Part shown: piece after piece, positions 33,718-41,639 of the stretch | Numbering within the stretch: the stretch's first letter is position 1 | Layout of the letters: the number at the start of each line of letters is the position of its first letter | Assembly (NCBI RefSeq): GCF_002217795.2 | Contig: NZ_AP018823.1 | Span: 2,418,001-2,482,000 of the forward strand | Origin: Aquitalea magnusonii | GTDB taxonomy: Bacteria; Pseudomonadota; Gammaproteobacteria; Burkholderiales; Chromobacteriaceae | DNA: 64,000 nucleotides | Direction of reading: 5' to 3' | The notes under the pieces: generated by a model | What the model saw: only the letters and a program-made list of their open reading frames with translations | What the model was told of the DNA's origin: nothing | The model's database searches: none | Program-made: the position numbers and the translations under genes

Positions 33718-36219
33718 TCAAACCTGCTGTGCGCGCAGCAGGGCTTCAAAGGCATCAGCCGGCACCGGTTTGCTGAACAGATAACCCTGACCGCAGTGGC
33801 AGCCCTGCTCCACCAGGAAACGGCGCTGTTCGTCCAGCTCCACCCCTTCGGCCACCAGGTCCAGCCCCAGGCTGCGGGCAATCGAGATGATGGCCTGGGT
33901 GATGGCGGCATCGTCACGGTCCTGGTGCAGGTCCATGATGAAGCTCTGGTCAATCTTCAAGCCGCGCACCGGCAGTCGCTTCAGATAGGACAGGCTGGAA
34001 TAGCCGGTGCCGAAGTCGTCGATGGACAGATAGATGCCCAGCGCCTGCAGGCGGTGCAACACTTCCACCATGCCGCTGTCTTCATCCATCGCCACGCTTT
34101 CGGTGATTTCCAGCTCCAGCGCACTGCTGGGCAGCGCATAGCGTTCCAGCATACAGGCCACGGTATCGACAATGCTGGAATACTTCAGCTGCCGGCCGGA
34201 CACGTTCACCGCAATACGCCCTTGCAACAGCCCGGCATCGCGCCAGCGGCGGATGGCAGCGCAACTGCTGTCCAGCACCCACTCGCCAATGCTGGTAATC
34301 AGAGAACTTTCCTCGGCAATCGGGATGAACTGCGCCGGCGAAATCAGGCCCATGTCCGGGTGTCGCCAGCGCAGCAAGGCTTCGGCACCGATGATGCGGC
34401 CGGACGACAGCTCCACCTTGGGCTGATACCACACCTCCAGCTCATTCTGTGCCAGCGCACGGTGCAGGCTGTATTCCATCTTCAGCCGTTCGATGGCACG
34501 GGCATTCATGTCGGCAGTGTAAAACTGGAAATTGTTCTTGCCGCGCTCCTTGGCCCGGTACATGGCGGTGTCGGCATTCACCAGCAGGGCATCGGCCATG
34601 GCACCGTCTTCCGGGAACATGCTGATGCCGATGCTGGCCGAAATGAACACGCCCTGCCCGGCCACGGTGGATTCGGCGGAGATGGCATCCAGAATGCTCT
34701 GCGCCCGGCTGGCCACCTGCTGCACGGTGACAATGTTTTCCAGCAGCACGGTGAATTCGTCGCCGGACAGGCGGGCCACGGTGGACAGATTGGGGGCAAT
34801 GCGCTGCAGCTCGCTGGCAATGCGCACCAGCAGTTCGTCACCTGCATGGTGGCCCAGGGTGTCGTTCACCATCTTGAAGCGGTCAAGATCGATGAACAGC
34901 AAGGCAAAGCGGCGATCATACTGGCGCGCCTGCTCTACCGCCGACTGCAGTTTTTCGATGAACAGCGTGCGGTTGGGCAGGCCGGTCAGCGCATCGTGGT
35001 TGGCCAGGAAATGCAGCCGCTCCTCGGCCTGCTTGCGTTGGGTGATGTCGGAAAACACCGCCACATAATGCAGGCATTCGCCGCGCTCATCGCGAATGGC
35101 GGTAATGCTCAGGTGTTCGGTGTACAGCAGGCCGTTCTTGCGGCGGTTGATCACCTCGCCTTGCCAGGCACCGTCATTGCGCAGGCAACGCCACAGGTAT
35201 TCATAAAATTCTGGCGATTGCTTGCCGGACTTGAGCAGGGCCGGCGTCTTGCCGATGGCTTCTTCCCGGCTGTAGCCGGTAATGCGGGTGAAGGCAGGAT
35301 TGACCGACTGGATAAAGCCATTGCCATCGGTAATGACAATGCCTTCCATGGTGGCTTCAAACACCTTGTCGGCCAGCAACAGGCTTTGGCGCGACTGCAC
35401 CAGCGCCTCGTCGCGCTCGCGCAGCGCGCCATGCAGTTCCAGCAGGAACTCATGCTCTATGCTTTGGATGATTTCACGAAAACCAATGATATGAGCCAGT
35501 CGGTGTTCGGCATCGAATACCGCCAGATGGCGGATCTGGTGCTGCAGGATGACGCGGCGGGCCTGCAACAGGCTGGTGCTGACCGAAACGCCAATCACCG
35601 GCCGGGTACAGATATCGCCCAGCTCGGCCTGGCCCCGGCCAGAAGCGACCAGTCCAACCACATCGCGCTGGGTGAGGATGCCATAGCTGCCATCGGCAAA
35701 CTGTACGCCGATGGCAGTCAGCTCCTGCTCACGCATGCTGGCCAGCGCTGCCGCCAGGCTATCACTGGACTGCAGCACCACAACCGGCTTGGCCTGGATG
35801 CCGTCCAGTCTTTTCAGACCGAGAAAAGCCTCGGTCCCCTGGCACAGCACCACATCGGACAGCGACACCAGGCCGATGATTTTGCCTTGTTTTTCCACCA
35901 GGGCATGACGGATGGCATTGTTACGAAACTGGCCCACCACATCATGCACGCTCATATGATGCGGCAAGGTGACGACGGGTGTGCTCATCACCTCACGAAT
36001 GGGCAGACAGCGGGAAGTTTCGTCGGACAGATCGACCGATAGCGCATCGGTTTCAGTCCAGATACCAATGGCCTGCTCCGCAGAATTGAATACCACAATG
36101 GACCCGCAGCCGCTTTCCATCATCATGGCTGCTGCTTCGCGAACCAGGGTCTCCGGTGAGCAACTGAGAATATCAGTCGAGGCAATCTGCTCTATGGGCT
36201 GCATCAACGGAGACATCAT
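33718..36219 (-). CDS. Cyclic-di-GMP signalling protein: CBS pairs-PAS-GGDEF-EAL
   Basis: This 833-aa soluble protein opens with two Bateman modules, about four CBS motifs in residues 10-250 (IREVMSTPVVTLPHHMSVHDVV and GDICTRPVIGVSVSTSLLQA are two). A PAS domain lies at about 275-395 (NPAFTRITGYSREEAIGKTP). The GGDEF domain (about 400-565) has SGDEF in place of GGDEF. The C-terminal EAL domain (about 580-830) shows GAEALLRWRHP, ELEITESVAMDE and DDFGTGYSSLSYLKRLP, all expected for an active phosphodiesterase. CBS domains usually bind adenine nucleotides, so energy charge may set c-di-GMP turnover. It is divergent from the hydrogenase operon. Confidence 0.92.
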   Translation of the reverse strand: MMSPLMQPIEQIASTDILSCSPETLVREAAAMMMESGCGSIVVFNSAEQAIGIWTETDALSVDLSDETSRCLPIREVMSTPVVTLPHHMSVHDVVGQFRNNAIRHALVEKQGKIIGLVSLSDVVLCQGTEAFLGLKRLDGIQAKPVVVLQSSDSLAAALASMREQELTAIGVQFADGSYGILTQRDVVGLVASGRGQAELGDICTRPVIGVSVSTSLLQARRVILQHQIRHLAVFDAEHRLAHIIGFREIIQSIEHEFLLELHGALRERDEALVQSRQSLLLADKVFEATMEGIVITDGNGFIQSVNPAFTRITGYSREEAIGKTPALLKSGKQSPEFYEYLWRCLRNDGAWQGEVINRRKNGLLYTEHLSITAIRDERGECLHYVAVFSDITQRKQAEERLHFLANHDALTGLPNRTLFIEKLQSAVEQARQYDRRFALLFIDLDRFKMVNDTLGHHAGDELLVRIASELQRIAPNLSTVARLSGDEFTVLLENIVTVQQVASRAQSILDAISAESTVAGQGVFISASIGISMFPEDGAMADALLVNADTAMYRAKERGKNNFQFYTADMNARAIERLKMEYSLHRALAQNELEVWYQPKVELSSGRIIGAEALLRWRHPDMGLISPAQFIPIAEESSLITSIGEWVLDSSCAAIRRWRDAGLLQGRIAVNVSGRQLKYSSIVDTVACMLERYALPSSALELEITESVAMDEDSGMVEVLHRLQALGIYLSIDDFGTGYSSLSYLKRLPVRGLKIDQSFIMDLHQDRDDAAITQAIISIARSLGLDLVAEGVELDEQRRFLVEQGCHCGQGYLFSKPVPADAFEALLRAQQV

Positions 36220-36257
36220 CGAACACCTGTAAGCAATTTACTGTTCATTACAGCAGC

Positions 36258-36263
36258 ATTATA
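36258..36263 (-). promoter_or_regulatory. Probable -10 box of the CBS-PAS-GGDEF-EAL gene
   Basis: The minus strand reads a consensus TATAAT here, 39 bases upstream of the ATG at 36219, in a strongly AT-rich tract. The -35 position carries only a weak match (TTCAGG, 17-base spacing). Confidence 0.45.
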
Positions 36264-36308
36264 CATTTTTTACTTAATACCCTGAAGCTGGCAGTCATCT
36301 TTTTTACA

Positions 36309-36320
36309 TGGCATATGCCA
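36309..36320. promoter_or_regulatory. 12-bp palindrome in the GGDEF-EAL / hyaA divergent region
   Basis: TGGCATATGCCA is a perfect palindrome. A related imperfect one (ATGCCAT-N4-ATGGCAT, 36528-36545) lies just before hyaA. They could be binding sites of a regulator of either gene, but no match to a known operator comes to mind. Confidence 0.3.
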
Positions 36321-36364
36321 GCGATTTATTTTCCACTTCGTTGGCAAACTGCAAACAAAGTTTA

Positions 36365-36414
36365 CACTCCATTTTTTACACCATGTATCAAGCTGCTGTT
36401 TTCACTCCATTTTT
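36365..36414 (+). repeat. Direct repeat pair CACTCCATTTTT upstream of the hydrogenase promoter
   Basis: The 12-base sequence CACTCCATTTTT occurs exactly at 36365-36376 and again at 36403-36414, 38 bases apart, immediately upstream of the sigma-54-like promoter. The position suits an activator or IHF-type region. Confidence 0.5.
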
Positions 36415-36428
36415 CCCGCCGTTGGCGC

Positions 36429-36444
36429 TGGCACGAAAATTGAA
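36429..36444 (+). promoter_or_regulatory. Sigma-54-type promoter of the hydrogenase operon
   Basis: TGGCACG-AAAA-TTGAA matches the -24/-12 consensus TGGCACG-N4-TTGCA at all but one position. The GG and GA dinucleotides have the exact ten-base spacing. It lies about 118 bases upstream of hyaA. Sigma-54 control is established for several proteobacterial hydrogenase operons, such as Ralstonia hox and Rhizobium hup. Confidence 0.6.
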
Positions 36445-36561
36445 ACCAGGGACAGGTTGCAACACCGCCAGCCTGTCCGGACAGATCACTAAAAACGCAG
36501 ATCCGGCACAACAAGAAAACACATCAAATGCCATATGCATGGCATGGAGGAGCGTAAACAC

Positions 36562-37686
36562 ATGGAGACTTTCTATCAAGCCATGCGTCGCCAGGGCGTG
36601 ACTCGGCGCAGCTTCCTGAAGTTCTGCAGCCTGACCGCCACCTCGCTGGGCCTGGGCTCGGCTTTTGTCCCACGCATTGCCTATGCACTGGAAACCAAGC
36701 CACGCGTGCCGGTGATCTGGCTGCACGGCCTGGAATGCACCTGTTGTACCGAGTCCTTCATCCGCTCGGCCCACCCGCTGGCCAAGGACGCCATCCTGTC
36801 GCTGATCTCGCTGGATTACGACGACACCATCATGGCCGCTGCCGGTCATCAGGCCGAAGCCATTCTTGACGACCTGATCAAGAACCACAAAGGCAATTAC
36901 ATCGTGGCCGTGGAAGGCAACCCGCCGCTCAATGAGGACGGCATGTACTGCTTCCCCGGCGGCGAACCCTTTGTGGAAAAACTCAAGCGCGTATCGGCTG
37001 ATGCCAAGGCGCTGATCGCCTGGGGTTCCTGTGCCAGTTGGGGCTGTGTGCAGGCCGCCAAGCCCAACCCCACCCGCGCCACGCCGGTGCATCAGGTGAT
37101 TCTGGACAAGCCGGTGATCAAGGTGCCGGGCTGTCCGCCGATTCCGGAAGTGATGGCCGCCGTGATTACCTATATGGTGACTTTCGACAAGATTCCGGAG
37201 CTGGACCGCCAGGGCCGGCCCAAGATGTTCTACGGCCAGCGCATCCATGATAAATGCTATCGCCGCCCGCACTTTGACGCCGGTCAGTTTGTCGAGAGCT
37301 GGGACGACGATGGCGCGCGCAAGGGCTATTGCCTGTACAAGATGGGCTGCAAAGGCCCCACCACCTATAACGCCTGCTCCACCGTACGCTGGAACGACGG
37401 CGTGTCCTTCCCCATCCAGTCCGGCCACGGCTGCATTGGCTGTTCGGAAGAAGGCTTCTGGGACAAGGGTTCCTTCTACGACCGCGTCACCTCGATTCCG
37501 CAATTCGGCGTGGAAGCCAATGCCGACAAGATCGGCTTTACCGTGGCCGGCACCGCCGGGGCTGCCATTGCCGCCCACGCCGCGGTCAGCGCCATCAAGA
37601 GCACCATGCTGAAAAAGCAGGACCTGCAGCCGCTGGATGCCGCCGCACCCGCCGAGAATAAAGACAAGAACGAGGAGAAAGTCTGA
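36562..37686 (+). CDS. hyaA: [NiFe] hydrogenase small subunit, O2-tolerant Hyd-1 type
   Basis: This 374-aa periplasm-facing iron-sulfur subunit of a membrane-bound uptake hydrogenase has a twin-arginine signal (TRRSFLKF at residues 14-21, cleavage after about A42). The proximal cluster region shows ECTCCTESF and GSCASWGC. In mature numbering this gives Cys17, 19, 20, 115 and 120, including the two extra cysteines of the [4Fe-3S] cluster of O2-tolerant group 1d enzymes. [14 protein letters not shown] and the GCIGCSE segment bind the medial and distal clusters. A C-terminal membrane helix (about 335-355) docks to the cytochrome. GGAGGAG precedes the ATG. The stop shares one base with the hyaB start. 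Confidence 0.97.
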   Translation: METFYQAMRRQGVTRRSFLKFCSLTATSLGLGSAFVPRIAYALETKPRVPVIWLHGLECTCCTESFIRSAHPLAKDAILSLISLDYDDTIMAAAGHQAEAILDDLIKNHKGNYIVAVEGNPPLNEDGMYCFPGGEPFVEKLKRVSADAKALIAWGSCASWGCVQAAKPNPTRATPVHQVILDKPVIKVPGCPPIPEVMAAVITYMVTFDKIPELDRQGRPKMFYGQRIHDKCYRRPHFDAGQFVESWDDDGARKGYCLYKMGCKGPTTYNACSTVRWNDGVSFPIQSGHGCIGCSEEGFWDKGSFYDRVTSIPQFGVEANADKIGFTVAGTAGAAIAAHAAVSAIKSTMLKKQDLQPLDAAAPAENKDKNEEKV

Positions 37687-39476
37687 TGTCCTACCAGACC
37701 CAAGGTTTTACCCTGGACAATAGCGGCCGCCGCGTGGTGGTGGACCCGGTCACTCGCATTGAGGGCCATCTGCGCTGCGAAGTGAACATCGACAGCAACA
37801 ACATCATCACCAATGCCGTGTCCACCGGCACCATGTGGCGCGGCCTGGAAGTGATTCTCAAGGGCCGCGACCCGCGTGACGCCTGGGCCTTTGTCGAGCG
37901 CATCTGCGGTGTATGTACCGGCACCCACGCGCTGACCTCGGTGCGCGCGGTGGAAGACGCGCTGAAGATCAAGATTCCCGAAAACGCCAACCTGATCCGC
38001 AACATGATGCAGGCGGCGCTGTATGTACACGACCACTTGGTACACTTCTACCACCTGCATGCGCTGGACTGGGTGGACGTGGTGTCCGCGCTGAAGGCCG
38101 ACCCGAAGAAAACCAGCGAGCTGGCACAGAGCATTTCCGACTGGCCGCTGTCCAGCCCAGGTTATTTCCGTGACCTGCAATCGCGGCTGAAGCGCTTTGT
38201 CGAATCCGGCCAGCTAGGCCCCTTCCGCAATGGCTACTGGGGCCACCCGGCGATGAAACTGCCGCCGGAAGCCAACCTGATGGCGGTGGCGCACTATCTG
38301 GAAGCGCTGGACTTCCAGAAGGAAATCGTCAAGATCCACACTATTTTTGGCGGCAAGAACCCCCACCCCAACTGGCTGGTGGGCGGCATGCCCTGCGCCA
38401 TCAATATCGATGACGTGGGCGCAGTCGGTGCCATCAATATGGAGCGGCTGAACCTGGTGTCGCAGATCATCGACCGCACCATCACCTTCTGCGAGCAGGT
38501 GTACATTCCGGACGTGATCGCCATTGCCGGCTTCTACAAGGACTGGGCGGCCATTGGTGGCGGCCTGTCCAGCCAGAGCGTGATGTCCTACGGCGACTTC
38601 CCCGACCATGCCAACGACTACAGCGAAAGCAGCCTGCTGCTGCCGCGTGGCGCCATCATCAACGGCAAGTTCAACGAAATCCACCCGATCGACCTGTACG
38701 CCCCGGATGAAATCCAGGAATTCGTCACCCATAGCTGGTACAGCTATGGCGACGACAGCAAGGGCCTGCACCCCTTCGACGGCATCACCGCGCCCAAATT
38801 CGAGCTGGGTGCCAAGCACAAGGGAACCAAGACCCGTATCGAGCAACTGGACGAATCGGCCAAGTACTCGTGGATCAAATCGCCGCGCTGGAAGGGCCAC
38901 GCCATGGAAGTAGGCCCGCTGGCGCGCTACCTGATCGGCTATCACCAGAACAAGCCGGAGTTCAAGGAGCCGGTGGACAAGCTGCTGCATGCACTGGGCG
39001 CACCCAAGGAAGCCTTGTTCTCCACCCTGGGCCGTACCGCCGCGCGCGCGCTGGAATCGTCCTGGGCCGCCAACAAGATGCGCTACTTCTTCGACCGCCT
39101 CATCACCAACATCAAGAACGGCGACACGGCAACTGCCAATGTGGAGAAGTGGGACCCGGCCAGTTGGCCCGCCGCGGCCAAGGGCGTGGGCTTTACCGAA
39201 GCACCGCGTGGTGCGCTGGGTCACTGGCTGAAGATTGCCGACACCCGCATCGACAGCTACCAGTGCGTGGTGCCCACCACCTGGAATGCCGGTCCGCGTG
39301 ACGCCAAGGGCCAGATCGGCGCGTACGAAGCCTCGCTGATGGGCACCAAGATGGCGGTGCCGGATCAGCCGCTGGAAATCCTGCGCACCCTGCACAGCTT
39401 CGACCCCTGCCTGGCCTGCTCCACCCATGTGATTGGCGAGGACGGCGGCGAACTGGTGAGTGTGAAAGTACGTTGA
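37686..39476 (+). CDS. hyaB: [NiFe] hydrogenase large (catalytic) subunit
   Basis: This 596-aa subunit holds the Ni-Fe(CN)2CO site that oxidises H2. The N-terminal nickel ligands are in [10 protein letters not shown] (Cys74 and Cys77) and the C-terminal ones in DPCLACSTH (Cys575 and Cys578). A 15-residue tail after His581 is the part removed by the endopeptidase HyaD after metal insertion. Length and sequence follow E. coli HyaB (about 597 aa). It is exported folded with HyaA by the Tat system and has no signal of its own. Confidence 0.97.
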   Translation: MSYQTQGFTLDNSGRRVVVDPVTRIEGHLRCEVNIDSNNIITNAVSTGTMWRGLEVILKGRDPRDAWAFVERICGVCTGTHALTSVRAVEDALKIKIPENANLIRNMMQAALYVHDHLVHFYHLHALDWVDVVSALKADPKKTSELAQSISDWPLSSPGYFRDLQSRLKRFVESGQLGPFRNGYWGHPAMKLPPEANLMAVAHYLEALDFQKEIVKIHTIFGGKNPHPNWLVGGMPCAINIDDVGAVGAINMERLNLVSQIIDRTITFCEQVYIPDVIAIAGFYKDWAAIGGGLSSQSVMSYGDFPDHANDYSESSLLLPRGAIINGKFNEIHPIDLYAPDEIQEFVTHSWYSYGDDSKGLHPFDGITAPKFELGAKHKGTKTRIEQLDESAKYSWIKSPRWKGHAMEVGPLARYLIGYHQNKPEFKEPVDKLLHALGAPKEALFSTLGRTAARALESSWAANKMRYFFDRLITNIKNGDTATANVEKWDPASWPAAAKGVGFTEAPRGALGHWLKIADTRIDSYQCVVPTTWNAGPRDAKGQIGAYEASLMGTKMAVPDQPLEILRTLHSFDPCLACSTHVIGEDGGELVSVKVR

Positions 39477-39590
39477 GTTCGTCGCGCCCGTCCGCCCGGC
39501 GGCACCCCCTGCCCGGCTGACGGCACGACGATTGACCAGTCAGCACCGCCCGCCCCCCCCGCAGGCGGTACTGGCGAACTTCCTGATCGT

Positions 39591-39644
39591 CCGCCACGCT
39601 GGCCGGAGTGCCCATCACTCCCGGGATGGCCGGCAGCGTGGCGG
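39591..39644 (+). other. Large intercistronic stem-loop before hyaC
   Basis: CCGCCACGCTG pairs with CAGCGTGGCGG. After one bulged G the stem continues CCGG with CCGG, giving 15 bp around a loop of about 23 bases. It ends 15 bases before the hyaC ribosome binding site. Without a T run it is more likely an mRNA-stability or translation element than a terminator. A run of eight C lies at 39553-39560. Confidence 0.5.
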
Positions 39645-39670
39645 TACGGCGGGAAAACAGGAGATTCAAC

Positions 39671-40378
39671 ATGAAAAGCTACGGCTTCGACGGCAACGCC
39701 CCACAGGGCCTGGGCCGCAAGGTCACGTCCGTTTATGTGTACGAGGCACCGGTGCGCCTGTGGCACTGGGTTACCGTGCTGTGCATCATCACCCTGTCCG
39801 TTACCGGTTACCTGATCGGCAAACCCCTGCCTTCGGTTCCGGGCGAGGCCACCTTCAATTTTGTCATGGGCTATATCCGCTTTGCCCATTTCACCGCCGG
39901 CTACATCCTGGCCATCGGCCTGATTGGCCGGCTGTACTGGGCGCTGGTGGGCAATCACCATGCACGCGAGATCATTCTGGTGCCGGTGTGGGACAAGGGC
40001 TGGTGGAAGGAATTTTTCTTTGAAGTGCGCTGGTATCTGTTCCTGGAGCGCTATCCGAAAAAATACATCGGCCACAACCCGGTCGGCCAGATCGCCATGG
40101 CCACTTTCCTGTGGGCCGCGGTATTCATGTGCTTCTCCGGCTTTGCGCTGTACGGCGAAGGCCTGGGCACCAAGAGCTGGGCCTACCAGGGCTTTGGCTG
40201 GGTGATTTCCGCCTTTGGCGGCAACAGCCTTACCGTACACAACTGGCACCGGCTGGGCATGTGGTCCATCATTTTGTTCGTGATGATTCACGTGTATGCA
40301 GCCATCCGCGAAGACATCATGTCCAAGCAGAGCATGGTGTCGACCATGATCAGCGGTTTCCGCATGTTCAAGGACTAA
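39671..40378 (+). CDS. hyaC: Ni/Fe-hydrogenase b-type cytochrome subunit
   Basis: This 235-aa integral membrane diheme cytochrome b passes electrons from the hydrogenase small subunit to quinone. It has four hydrophobic helices with histidines positioned as heme ligands (APVRLWHWVTVL in the first, RFAHFTAGYI in the second, NWHRLGMWSIILFVMIHVY in the last). The ATG at 39671 with GGAGA upstream gives the family N-terminus; an earlier in-frame ATG at 39608 lies in the intercistronic hairpin. The 194-base gap to hyaB is unusually long for this operon. Confidence 0.95.
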   Translation: MKSYGFDGNAPQGLGRKVTSVYVYEAPVRLWHWVTVLCIITLSVTGYLIGKPLPSVPGEATFNFVMGYIRFAHFTAGYILAIGLIGRLYWALVGNHHAREIILVPVWDKGWWKEFFFEVRWYLFLERYPKKYIGHNPVGQIAMATFLWAAVFMCFSGFALYGEGLGTKSWAYQGFGWVISAFGGNSLTVHNWHRLGMWSIILFVMIHVYAAIREDIMSKQSMVSTMISGFRMFKD

Positions 40379-40487
40379 ACCAGGAAAACCTCAGCGCCTG
40401 CTTGCCTGACTCAGCCTACTGTCTGCATCGGCACGCCTTGGCGCTGACGTTTTCATTTTCCTGACCAGACCGCAGCTTGTGTCAAAC

Positions 40488-40511
40488 TGCCGCCAGCACA
40501 CGCTGGCGGCA
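40488..40511 (+). other. Perfect 10-bp hairpin between hyaC and the HigA-like gene
   Basis: TGCCGCCAGC pairs with GCTGGCGGCA around ACAC. There is no T run. It lies 38 bases before the HigA-like start and could be a weak attenuator, the end of the hyaABC message or the operator of the regulator downstream. Confidence 0.4.
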
Positions 40512-40549
40512 AAGCAACGCAGCCCAACACGCCATCCAAGCCCGCCACC

Positions 40550-40837
40550 ATGTCCACTCCGCTCGTCAGTGCCCGCACCCCGCTACATCCCGGCCGCTTT
40601 CTGGACAGCCGCTTTCTGGCACCCTCCGGCATGAGCCAGACCGATGCCGCGCGGCGGCTGGGCATCTCGCGGCGCAGGCTGAACGAACTGATTGCCGGCA
40701 AACGCGGCATCAGCCCCGACACCGCCATCCGGCTGGCCTGCTTGTTCGGCCAGGATGCACAGTTCTGGATGGCCCTGCAAAGCGCCTGGGACCTGGCGCA
40801 GGCCCGCCGCCAGCTAAGGCAAGCACGTCGCGTTTAA
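40550..40837 (+). CDS. Orphan HigA-type antitoxin / XRE regulator
   Basis: This 95-aa protein has a helix-turn-helix of the HigA type: MSQTDAARRLGISRRRLNELIAGKRGISPDTAIRLACLFGQDAQFWM covers residues 28-74, and the LHPGRFLDSRFL N-terminal box is diagnostic. In a toxin-antitoxin pair a HigB toxin gene lies directly upstream, but here the 171 bases before it are noncoding, so it is an orphan. It sits directly behind hyaABC and at the left margin of the region that splits the hydrogenase cluster. It could be a remnant antitoxin or a domesticated regulator. Confidence 0.85.
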   Translation: MSTPLVSARTPLHPGRFLDSRFLAPSGMSQTDAARRLGISRRRLNELIAGKRGISPDTAIRLACLFGQDAQFWMALQSAWDLAQARRQLRQARRV

Positions 40838-41083
40838 ACCTTGCGTCGCCAACTGACGCATACCTTTGCGTTGCCATCCACGGCCCGCGCTCCGTACACC
40901 ATGCCCCGCCTTGCCACCGCCCGCCCTAGCCCATGTTTCTTGCCTTCCCACCCGCAGCACTAGATAATCCCCACCGTGCCGTTCAATAGCGGCACCGGGA
41001 TTGGCGTCCCGAGCTTCCCGGACTGCTACGCGCTTGCGTACCAGTCCGCACACCATTGCTTTGCCTTTTTTATGGCGGGCCAT
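40814..41083 (-). CDS. Possible small basic protein, unknown
   Basis: An 89-codon frame on the minus strand starts MARHKKGKAMVCGLVRKRVA with GAGG 8 bases upstream of the ATG. The first 50 residues look protein-like (basic, then DANPGAAIERHGGDYLVLRV), while the last 35 are Gly/Arg-rich and run 24 bases antisense into the HigA-like gene. It may be a real small gene with a decayed 3' end or a chance frame. I do not recognise a family. Confidence 0.35.
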   Translation of the reverse strand: MARHKKGKAMVCGLVRKRVAVREARDANPGAAIERHGGDYLVLRVGRQETWARAGGGKAGHGVRSAGRGWQRKGMRQLATQGLNATCLP

Positions 41084-41134
41084 GGTGGGAGCCTCTTTTG
41101 AGGCGCCGGGAAGGAAGCCGGTAACGCCAATCCC
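40997..41134. repeat. 11-bp inverted repeat around the start of the small minus-strand frame
   Basis: GGGATTGGCGT at 40997-41007 and its exact complement ACGCCAATCCC at 41124-41134 flank 116 bases. A third, partial copy (GATTGGCGT) is at 41155-41163. The nature of this structure is unclear; no transposase is nearby. Confidence 0.45.
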
Positions 41135-41300
41135 GCCATGCGCCTGCCACCCGCGATTGGCGTCGTAGGGAGCAGATTCCAGCTGCTTTCTGGAGCCTTC
41201 TGATGCGTATCTTCCTATCCTGTATTGCACCGTTTACCGCCTTAAGCAGGTCTTCCACCACCCCGCCGTTGCTCTATATACCACCTCAGGAGCAACGCCC

Positions 41301-41588
41301 ATGACACACCAAACCACCACACCCATCCTCCCCCTGATGCACCAACACATCGTCCTGCTGCAAGCCATGCTCCAGCAGGACCGCTTTGCCGCGCTGCGCA
41401 GCCCGGTGCAGGATTTGGCACGTGGTTTTGCCCAACTGGAATCCGCATTGCGAGAGCAGGCCCAGACGCTGGAGGCGGTATTGGCCTTGCTTGCCCTGCA
41501 CCCGTCCGATGCCTATCGCAGCCACTTGATGCAGGGCTTGCTGGGTTTGCAGCAGCAACACAGCAATTGCTGGCTTGAACCCGCGTAG
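41301..41588 (+). CDS. Small hypothetical protein at the island edge
   Basis: This 95-aa, Leu/Gln/His-rich, probably all-helical protein (LMHQHIVLLQAMLQQDRF and so on) has no signal peptide or recognised domain. CAGGAG stands 8 bases before the ATG, which supports it as a gene. It lies between the HigA-like region and the convergent PoNi immunity gene, with a long hairpin between their 3' ends. The function is unknown. Confidence 0.6.
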   Translation: MTHQTTTPILPLMHQHIVLLQAMLQQDRFAALRSPVQDLARGFAQLESALREQAQTLEAVLALLALHPSDAYRSHLMQGLLGLQQQHSNCWLEPA

Positions 41589-41600
41589 TCACCCGTGCAG

Positions 41601-41635
41601 AACAGCCCGGCTATTTAATGGATAGGCGGGCTGTT
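41601..41635. terminator. Bidirectional hairpin between convergent genes
   Basis: AACAGCCCG pairs with CGGGCTGTT and, after a symmetric mismatch, CTAT with ATAG around TTAATGG. It lies exactly between the stop of the 95-aa gene and that of the leftward immunity gene. The flanking T/A runs are short, so termination strength is uncertain. Confidence 0.5.
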
Positions 41636-41639
41636 ACTG

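Noticed and set aside
33706..36042. 778-codon plus-strand frame opposite the CBS-PAS-GGDEF-EAL gene
   Set aside because: The minus-strand product has complete known domains; the antisense frame has none.
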